From assembly GCA_016177515.1 (NCBI GenBank), contig JACOUZ010000329.1:1-18531 (forward strand): a stretch of DNA of 18,531 nt. Direction: 5' to 3'. The notes beneath the pieces were generated by a model. It was not told the origin of the DNA, ran no database searches, and saw nothing but the letters and a program-made list of their open reading frames with translations. Shown here in pieces: positions 12,819 to 18,531 of the stretch. Numbering within the stretch: position 1 is the first letter of the stretch; each line of letters starts with the position of its first letter. The DNA comes from Acidobacteriota bacterium. Its GTDB lineage: Bacteria; Acidobacteriota; Polarisedimenticolia; Gp22-AA2. The position numbers and the translations under genes are program-made.

Positions 12819-14205
12819 GGCCGGCCGCGCCGGGGCGGGCCCGGGTCTCGGCCCGGAGCCCGATGCCTCCAGGCAGCGAGCGGCGGGGGCGGTAGTAGGC
12901 GCGCCCGGCCTTCACGCTCACCAGTTTCATCTCCGGGTAGCGCAGGGCGGTCAGCTTCCCGCCGTAGACGCACCCGGTGTCGATGTTCACCGTCCTGCCG
13001 ATCCACTCGGGCCTGCTCACCGGCGTGTGCCCGTACACCACCAGGGGCTTCCCCGAATAGTCCGCCGCCCAGTTCACCCTGACCGGCAGGCCGTAGCGGT
13101 CGAGCTCGCCGGTCGTCTGCCCGTGAACGGCGAAGCGCCTTCCCTCGGGCGAATCCCGCCCGAGGTATTCCGGCCGGATTCCTGCGTGCGCCACGGCGAG
13201 CCGCCCGCGGTCCAGCACGAGGTGCGGCGGCAGCGCGGTCACGAAGGAGCGGAACTCCGCGACGAAGCGCCGCCGCGCGGCGGCCGGCAGGGCGTCGATC
13301 TGCCGGATCGTCTTCATCGTTCCGGCGCTTTCCTCCTGCGATCCGTTCTGCAGGCAGCGCAGGATCGTCTCCTCGTGGTTCCCCGGGACGGAGTGCGCGC
13401 TCCCCTCGGCGACCATGCGCATGACGATGCGCGCCGCCCGCACCACCTCCGGTCCGCGGTCGACCAGGTCGCCGACGAACACGGCGCGGCGCCCGGCGGG
13501 GTGGCGGAAGGCCCGGCGCGAAGAGGGCCGCCGGTAGCCGAGCCGCCGCAGGAGCCGCACCAGCTCGGCGGCGCAGCCGTGCACGTCGCCGACGATGTCG
13601 AACGGCCCGCCGTCGTCCGCGAAGCCGAGGGGGTCCCGACCGCCGGCGTCCCGGAGAGTTGGAGGCTCCGCGTCGCGGGCGGCCGCCGGCAGGAAGAGGA
13701 CGCGCGCGCGGCGCGCCTCGAGCGCGCTCCTGACGACGTGCACCGCGGCGAACCCTTCGGCGCGGAGCCGCGGGAGAGCGGCCTGCAGGCGCCGGGCCTG
13801 CCGGGCGATCACGTTCCGGCCGACCCGGCGCGGGCGCTTCCGGTCCAGGGCGACGCACTCCTCGACCGGCAGATCGAAGACGACGGCTACGGCGGGCAGC
13901 TTGTGGCGGGCCGCCATCTGCAGCAGCGGCCTGCGGGCCCTGGCGTCCACGCTGGTGGCATCGAACACCGTCAGCCGGCGGCGCCGCAGGCGCTCGTCCG
14001 TGACACGGTGCGCCAGGTCGAAGGCCGGCGCGCTCACCCGCTGGTCGGCCGGATCGTCGGCGAGCATGGCCCGGCAGGCGTCGGTGCTGACGATCTGGGT
14101 CGGCCGGAAGTTGCGCCGGCAGAAGCTCGACTTGCCCGAGCCGGCGGCGCCCACCATGACCACCAGGCTGGGCGAGGGGAACGGCTGAAGCGTGCGCCGC
14201 GGCAT
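12667..14205 (-). CDS. Polynucleotide kinase-phosphatase (Pnkp-like) without a ligase domain
   Basis: 512 residues; the ATG at 14205 follows GGGGGAGG at about 5 nt. The frame stays open far upstream across the next gene, but that part is antisense shadow. Residues about 10-170 are a P-loop kinase: GAAGSGKSS with Lys25, FDATSVDARARRPLL, and the RNVIARQARRLQ...EGF segment typical of bacterial Pnkp kinases. Residues about 200-435 are a binuclear metallophosphoesterase: GDVHGC (Asp207, His209), GDLVDRGP (Asp246), GNHEE (Asn276, His277), AHAG (His340) and GHTP (His393). Bacterial Pnkp adds a 5' phosphate to broken RNA and removes 2',3'-cyclic phosphate ends. The third, ligase domain of the Clostridium thermocellum enzyme is absent, and no Hen1 or ligase gene is adjacent. 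The last 70 residues look disordered. A general kinase-phosphoesterase role remains possible. Confidence 0.87.
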   Translation of the reverse strand: MPRRTLQPFPSPSLVVMVGAAGSGKSSFCRRNFRPTQIVSTDACRAMLADDPADQRVSAPAFDLAHRVTDERLRRRRLTVFDATSVDARARRPLLQMAARHKLPAVAVVFDLPVEECVALDRKRPRRVGRNVIARQARRLQAALPRLRAEGFAAVHVVRSALEARRARVLFLPAAARDAEPPTLRDAGGRDPLGFADDGGPFDIVGDVHGCAAELVRLLRRLGYRRPSSRRAFRHPAGRRAVFVGDLVDRGPEVVRAARIVMRMVAEGSAHSVPGNHEETILRCLQNGSQEESAGTMKTIRQIDALPAAARRRFVAEFRSFVTALPPHLVLDRGRLAVAHAGIRPEYLGRDSPEGRRFAVHGQTTGELDRYGLPVRVNWAADYSGKPLVVYGHTPVSRPEWIGRTVNIDTGCVYGGKLTALRYPEMKLVSVKAGRAYYRPRRSLPGGIGLRAETRARPGAAGLSVTAPSPAAEGSIPFAQRRQSPVAPPRSQPALPSARRPVPADRTELSRE

Positions 14206-14294
14206 GACGCCTCCCCCTGTGTGCCGGCCGCCCCCGGAGCCGGAGCGGGTGCCCGCAGAAGCCTGGGAGCCCGGCCAATTCCCCGGACAGGCAC

Positions 14295-16346
14295 TCAGTA
14301 CTCGAGGACCTCCTGGATCGCCCGGGCGATCTGCTCGACGCTCGGCAGGACGGCCGCCTCGAGATTGGGCGCGAACGGCACGAAGGAGTCCCTGGCCGCC
14401 ACGCGCCGGATCGGCGCGTCGAGGGACGCGAAGGCCCGGTCGGCGATGAGCGCGGCGACCTCGGCCCCCATGCCGGCGCAGAGCGGCGCTTCGTGCGCCA
14501 CCAGGGCCCGGCCGGTGCGCGACACCGACGCGAGGACGGCGTCGATGTCCATCGGCACGATCGTCCGCAGGTCGATGACCTCGGCCGACGGCTCGCCGCC
14601 CGCCCGCGCGGCCACCTGGCTGAGGGCCTGCTGCACCATGTGCACCGTCCGCCCCCAGGCCACGATGGTCAGGTCGTCTCCCCGGCGCACGGTCCGGGCC
14701 TTGCCGAACGGAATGAGATAGTCGGGGCCGGGCTCGGGGGTCTTGGTGTACACCTGCCGGTACAGTCCCTTGTGCTCGAAGAACAAAACCGGGTCGTCCA
14801 TCCGGCAGGCGGTCTTGATCAGTCCCTTGGCGTCGGCGGCGTTGCTCGGGTAGGCGAGGTACCAGCCGGGCGTGTGGGCGTAGAGAGTCTCGGGCGTCTG
14901 CGAGTGGAACGGCCCGCCGCGGATGTAACCGCCCACCGCCACGCGCACCACGACCGGCGAGGTCCAGGCCCCCGCGCTCCGCCAGCGCAGGGTCGGGATC
15001 TCGTTGCGCATCTGCATGTAGGCCGGGAAGGAGTAATCGCCGAACTGGATCTCGACCACCGGCTTGTAGCCGCCGATCGCCATCCCCTGTGCCACCCCGA
15101 CGATGGTCGCCTCGGCCAGGGGCGAGTTCTCGACGCGGCCGGGGAACGCCTCGGTGAGGCCGCGGGTGACGCCGAACACGCCGCCCTTCGGGTCCTGGAT
15201 GTCCTCGCCCCACATGACCATTTTCGGGTTGCGCTCCATCTCCTCCCGGAGGCCGCGGTTGATCGCCTCGACCATCGTGACCGGCTTGTCCGAAAGGTAC
15301 CCGGGATCGGACTCCTCCACCACCACCCGGTCCGGGCTGTAGATGCCTGCGGTCGCGGTCGCCGGGTCCGGATAGGGAAGGGCGTCCACCCGGCGGGCCA
15401 CCTCCTCGACCTCCCTGCGGGCGCGCTCGCGCCGCTCTTCCATCTCCTGGTCGGTCAGGAGCCCCATCTCCCGGATGCGCATCTCGGTATGGGCCAGCGG
15501 ATCCCTGCGGCGCGCCTCCTCCATGTCCTTGGGGGCGCGGTACTTGGTCTGATCGTCGGAGGAAGAGTGGGAATCGATCCGCACCACCATCCCCTCCACG
15601 AACAACGGCCCTTTCCCCTCCCGCAGCTCCCGCACCAGTGGGCGTAGCGTGTGGTAGGTCTCGGTGAAGCGCGTGCCGTCCACACGCACCGAGCGCATGC
15701 CGAAGCTGCGGGCCACGTCGGCCAGCTGGGAGGAGGTCTGCTGCTCCTGGGGGACGCTGATGGCGTAGCCGTTGTTCTGAATCAGGAAAAGCACCGGCAG
15801 CCGGTCGTGCTGGGCCTTGTTGAGCGCCTCGAAGAACTCCCCCTCCGAGGTCGAGCCTTCCCCGCCGGAGACGTAGACGATCTCGTCGCGCCCGGCCGTC
15901 CTGACCGCCTTGGCCATCCCGACGGCGATCAGGAACTCGGTGCCGGTGCAGGCGGTCGGCGACACGACCCGCAGCTCCTTCGAGGAGAAGTGCTCCGACA
16001 TGTTGCGCCCGAGGGAGTTGGGGTCCCCCTCGCGCGACAGCATCCCCTGGAAGATGTGCTCGAGCGGCATCCCGAGCCCGACCATGAGCGCCTTCTCGCG
16101 GTAGTAGGGGAAGAACCAGTCCTTCCCCGGTTGCAGGAGCAGGGCCATCAGGATCTGGATCTTCTCGTGGCCCCGGGCGGAGGCGTAGAAGGAGCACTTG
16201 CCGGCGCGCACGAACACCCGGCACTGCTCCTCGACGTAGTACGCCAGGAGCATCTTCTCGTACAGCCGCAGGAACAGGTCGGGCTGGACGCCCGGGGCGA
16301 CGGCCTTCGGGCGCGTGCGTTCCGAGGGGAGTTTTCTGACGGCCAT
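14295..16346 (-). CDS. 2-oxoacid dehydrogenase E1 component, alpha and beta subunits fused (branched-chain type)
   Basis: 683 residues. The ATG at 16346 follows GGAGG at 7 nt; an ATG ten codons upstream (16376) has no ribosome site. Residues about 20-340 are the alpha part: CTGTEFLIAVGMAKA and the thiamine diphosphate motif GGEGSTSEGEFFEALN (162-177) ending at NNGYAIS, with Glu163 where GDG is commoner. Residues about 354-683 are the beta part, starting KPVTMVEAINRGLREEM and containing MWGEDIQDPKGGVFGVTRGL and PLAEATIVGVAQGMA. Together they decarboxylate a 2-oxoacid and transfer the acyl group to the lipoyl arm of an E2 protein; sequence features favour a 2-oxoisovalerate or related substrate. 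Fused E1 proteins of about this length are known in several phyla. E2 and E3 genes are not in the window. The TACGAT at 16380-16375 is a weak -10 candidate. Confidence 0.92.
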   Translation of the reverse strand: MAVRKLPSERTRPKAVAPGVQPDLFLRLYEKMLLAYYVEEQCRVFVRAGKCSFYASARGHEKIQILMALLLQPGKDWFFPYYREKALMVGLGMPLEHIFQGMLSREGDPNSLGRNMSEHFSSKELRVVSPTACTGTEFLIAVGMAKAVRTAGRDEIVYVSGGEGSTSEGEFFEALNKAQHDRLPVLFLIQNNGYAISVPQEQQTSSQLADVARSFGMRSVRVDGTRFTETYHTLRPLVRELREGKGPLFVEGMVVRIDSHSSSDDQTKYRAPKDMEEARRRDPLAHTEMRIREMGLLTDQEMEERRERARREVEEVARRVDALPYPDPATATAGIYSPDRVVVEESDPGYLSDKPVTMVEAINRGLREEMERNPKMVMWGEDIQDPKGGVFGVTRGLTEAFPGRVENSPLAEATIVGVAQGMAIGGYKPVVEIQFGDYSFPAYMQMRNEIPTLRWRSAGAWTSPVVVRVAVGGYIRGGPFHSQTPETLYAHTPGWYLAYPSNAADAKGLIKTACRMDDPVLFFEHKGLYRQVYTKTPEPGPDYLIPFGKARTVRRGDDLTIVAWGRTVHMVQQALSQVAARAGGEPSAEVIDLRTIVPMDIDAVLASVSRTGRALVAHEAPLCAGMGAEVAALIADRAFASLDAPIRRVAARDSFVPFAPNLEAAVLPSVEQIARAIQEVLEY

Positions 16347-16488
16347 GCGCGGCCTCCGGTACGGATTGGTGGTCATCGTACAACTTCACACTATGGAACG
16401 CCAGTGGGAGGCACGACAGCCCCTTGACGGCGCACGATTCTGTAAGCGCTTCATGCGCGGAAAGCCTTGCCGAGCGCGGGCTTCTGCC

Positions 16489-16517
16489 TTGCCCCCCGCC
16501 GGGCCGGTCCTTATATT
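16489..16517 (+). promoter_or_regulatory. Sigma70-like promoter for the Ser/Thr kinase gene
   Basis: TTGCCC (16489-16494), a 17-nt spacer, then TATATT (16512-16517). The -10 matches at five of six positions and the -35 at four of six. The start would be near 16524, about 50 nt before the GTG at 16573, which supports that start codon over the in-frame ATG codons further upstream. Confidence 0.48.
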
Positions 16518-16572
16518 GCGAACGGTTCCTGACGGGAAGCCTCGGCGTCATTCGCAGGTTCCGGGGGGGCGG

Positions 16573-18471
16573 GTGTTCAACAAGAAACGGCGCAAAGGGA
16601 AGAAAGCGGCAGCGAAAGTTCCCGCGGCGGGCGCGCCCGAGGATTCCCGGGTCCGGGTCGATGGAGGGAGCGGCGGCGGGGAGCCTGATCGCGGGGAGCC
16701 TGCTCACGGGGAGCCCTCCCGCGGGCAGGGCGACGAACCCGCCGGCGAGCCCCGTCCGTCTCCAGGCGAGCCCGGGTCCCGCATCGGCCGCTACACCATC
16801 GAATCGACGCTCGGCCAGGGCGGGATGGGCAAAGTGCACCTGGCGCGCGACCCGGTGATCGGCCGCAACGTCGCCCTCAAGGTCATCTCGATAAGGCCCG
16901 ACCTTTCCGAGGAGGAGGCCGGCCAGTACCGGGAGCGCTTTCTGCGCGAGGCCCAGGCGGCAGGGTCGCTCATCCACCCGAACATCGTGGCGGTGCACGA
17001 CATCGGCCAGGATCCCGCGAGCGGCAGCCCGTACATCGTCATGGAGCACGTGCCGGGACGCGACCTCAAGCAGGTCATCCTGTCCCGGGCGCCGCTCCCG
17101 CCGGAGGAGGCGGTGGGGATCGTGGTGCAGATCGCCCAGGCGCTCGATTACGCCCACAGGCGCGGCATCGTGCACCGCGACATCAAGCCGGCCAACATCC
17201 TGATCACCGACCAGGGACGGGTCAAGATCACCGACTTCGGCGTGGCGCGCCTGCCCGGATCGGACCTGACGCGCTCGGACCAGTTCGTCGGGTCGCCCGG
17301 ATTCATGTCCCCCGAGCAGCTCAAGGGCGCGCCGGTCGACGGTCGCGCCGACCTGTTCTCCCTTGGGGTCATCCTCTACGAGCTCCTCACGGGCAAGGCG
17401 CCGTTCGAGGGGGAGACCGTGTCGGAGGTCCTGTACCGCATCTCGACGCAGCCGGCCGAGCCCCCCAGCGAGGCGCACTCGGACGTTTCGCCCGATTTCG
17501 ACCTGGTCCTCGAGAAGGCGCTCTCGAAGGACCCGGCGGGGCGCTTCCAGACGGGGCAGGAGATGGTCGCCGCGCTGGCCGCCCTGGCCCGCGGCGGCGG
17601 AGTGGCGGTGCCGGCCGCGGCTGCCGGCTCGCCGGTTTCAGGAGCGGCCGAGGACAGCGGCCCGGTTGTCCCCTCCCCCTGGTTCACGCTCACCAGCCAG
17701 TGGCGCCTGGCGGCCCTGGTGGGAGTCCTGGTCCTGGCGCTCGTGGGCGTGAACTGGGCGATCAGCCGGCTGTTCCGCGGGCCGTTCGGCCGGGCGGTCC
17801 AGTCCCAGGACGACCAGTCGCAGCCATCCGGCACCGGCGCGGCCCGATCGTCGTCCCAAGGCGGCGTGTCGATCGCCGGGACCGCCGTCCCGCCGCCGGC
17901 CGATCGGGGCGCCCGTGGCGCGGGCAACCTGCGCGGCGCGCTCCAGGAGGCGCGCGGCGGGCTGGATGCGGCGCGCGGCGCCCTGGATGAGCGGGCCGCG
18001 GCCGGCGTCGGCGCGGCGGGCCCGCCGCCAACTGACCGGCCGATCAAGGCGATCTGCGCCGTGACCTACGCCGGCCCGGTCGAGATCGGCCGCGTGATCG
18101 AAGCGGCGCGCCACCCCCGCCCCGGTGCGGTGCGCGCCTCCCTGCCGATCGACCGCCCGAGCGGCCGCATCAGGGTGGAGGTGACCCACAAGATGAAGGC
18201 CGGCCGCCTCCTGGTCCTGGTCGACGGGAAGACCGTGCTGTCGAAGCCGTTCGATGCGGCGCAGGGGAAGTCGGGGACGGTCACGCACGTCCTCTCCGTT
18301 CCGGTCGGCCGCCATGGCGTCGAGGTCCGCCTCCTGGCAGACAAGGGGAGGATCGCGGCCAGGTCGAAGATCACCGGCACCGTGAAGCGGAACGAAGTCG
18401 CCCTCCTGAAGGGCGAGCAGCCGTCCGTGTCTCGCAAGGAGCTCGAGCTCGACTGGAAGGTCCCCTATTGA
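16573..18471 (+). CDS. Membrane Ser/Thr protein kinase of the Hanks (PknB-like) type
   Basis: 632 residues from GTG at 16573, which follows a G-rich stretch and a good promoter; the frame is open upstream, but those codons would precede the promoter. The N-terminus is Lys/Arg-rich, then a linker with repeated Gly-Glu-Pro (about 36-67). The kinase domain spans about 74-340: glycine loop GQGGMGKVHLA (81-91), Lys103 in ALKV, HRDIKPAN (Asp203, Asn208), DFG (Asp221) and SPEQL. All catalytic residues are present, so it should be active. A linker leads to one transmembrane helix (about 379-396). The outer region (about 397-632) is Ala/Gly-rich at first and then a beta-rich domain (GRIRVEVTHKMKAGRLLVLVDG) that I do not recognise; it may sense an envelope signal. 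The stop codon overlaps an ATG for a downstream frame, suggesting an operon. Confidence 0.93.
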   Translation: MFNKKRRKGKKAAAKVPAAGAPEDSRVRVDGGSGGGEPDRGEPAHGEPSRGQGDEPAGEPRPSPGEPGSRIGRYTIESTLGQGGMGKVHLARDPVIGRNVALKVISIRPDLSEEEAGQYRERFLREAQAAGSLIHPNIVAVHDIGQDPASGSPYIVMEHVPGRDLKQVILSRAPLPPEEAVGIVVQIAQALDYAHRRGIVHRDIKPANILITDQGRVKITDFGVARLPGSDLTRSDQFVGSPGFMSPEQLKGAPVDGRADLFSLGVILYELLTGKAPFEGETVSEVLYRISTQPAEPPSEAHSDVSPDFDLVLEKALSKDPAGRFQTGQEMVAALAALARGGGVAVPAAAAGSPVSGAAEDSGPVVPSPWFTLTSQWRLAALVGVLVLALVGVNWAISRLFRGPFGRAVQSQDDQSQPSGTGAARSSSQGGVSIAGTAVPPPADRGARGAGNLRGALQEARGGLDAARGALDERAAAGVGAAGPPPTDRPIKAICAVTYAGPVEIGRVIEAARHPRPGAVRASLPIDRPSGRIRVEVTHKMKAGRLLVLVDGKTVLSKPFDAAQGKSGTVTHVLSVPVGRHGVEVRLLADKGRIAARSKITGTVKRNEVALLKGEQPSVSRKELELDWKVPY

Positions 18472-18482
18472 TGGAGCGCACG

Positions 18483-18531
18483 ATGAGCACATCGACCACC
18501 CGGACCAGCGACCCGATCCAGAGAATGCGCC
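18483..18531 (+). CDS. Start of a downstream gene, cut by the window edge
   Basis: ATG at 18483 follows GGAG at 7 nt and opens a frame reading MSTSTTRTSDPIQRMR to the window end. An in-frame ATG at 18471 overlaps the kinase stop codon (TGATG) and could be the start instead. Only about 16-20 residues are visible, so no function can be named. The tight spacing suggests it is co-transcribed with the kinase. Confidence 0.5.
   Translation, partial: MSTSTTRTSDPIQRMR

Noticed and set aside
14206..14294. Search for a promoter or terminator between the E1 and kinase-phosphatase genes
   Set aside because: Only a weak GCGG/CCGC hairpin without a T-run and no -10/-35 pair was found; it is not enough to call a site or to decide on co-transcription.
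16678..16770. Tandem GEP-coding repeat as a possible minisatellite
   Set aside because: Units are irregular in length and sequence; it is best read as a low-complexity protein linker in the kinase.
14206..17478. Upstream extension of the kinase-phosphatase frame by about 1,090 codons
   Set aside because: The extension runs through the E1 gene in another frame and antisense to the Ser/Thr kinase. The ATG at 14205 has a strong ribosome site and the P-loop domain begins right after it.
1..18531. CRISPR array, tRNA, rRNA, insertion sequence or phage genes
   Set aside because: No regularly spaced direct repeats, no recognisable tRNA or rRNA sequence, and no transposase or integrase motif was seen on either strand.

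Overview
This is a GC-rich bacterial chromosomal window, dense with genes on both strands. It carries twelve genes (one cut by the left edge) plus the first codons of a thirteenth at the right edge. The gene set suggests an environmental Acidobacteriota-like Gram-negative: a DUF5117/DUF4953-type zinc metalloprotease, a TonB-C-containing metallopeptidase, a one-chain E1 dehydrogenase and a membrane Ser/Thr kinase. The phylum is inferred from gene content only; there is no rRNA, tRNA or marker gene here.

Layout. At 1-1388 (minus) lies an HtrA-like serine protease, divergent from a two-gene plus-strand unit at 1449-4500: a secreted TonB-C/parvulin-like/gluzincin protein and a TPR protein. A SurA-N/DsbA fusion lipoprotein (4555-5652, minus) faces them. 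The gap at 5653-6122 is filled by two copies of a roughly 150-166 nt structured repeat in opposite orientations. Next is a large secreted metzincin (6123-9080, minus), then divergently a small cysteine-rich protein (9244-9693) and an M48 lipoprotein (9760-11079). A ureohydrolase (11096-12094, minus) and a TlpA-like lipoprotein (12195-12818, plus) follow. The TlpA gene overlaps tail-to-tail with a polynucleotide kinase-phosphatase (12667-14205, minus). Last are a fused alpha-beta 2-oxoacid dehydrogenase E1 (14295-16346, minus) and a membrane Ser/Thr kinase (16573-18471, plus), with a partial gene after it.

Theme. Six of the twelve genes encode exported protein-quality or thiol-handling proteins: HtrA, gluzincin, SurA/DsbA, metzincin, M48 and TlpA. 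The first two thirds of the window therefore looks like an envelope-maintenance neighbourhood. The ureohydrolase, Pnkp-like enzyme, E1 and kinase look like unrelated housekeeping or accessory genes. There is no transposase, integrase, CRISPR array, recognisable tRNA/rRNA or phage gene.

The least explained feature is the repeat pair at 5742-5907 and 5967-6115. The two copies differ in stem sequence but keep nearly the same base pairing, which points to a selected fold or a palindromic mobile-repeat family. The second is the domain fusion of the gene at 1449-3494.
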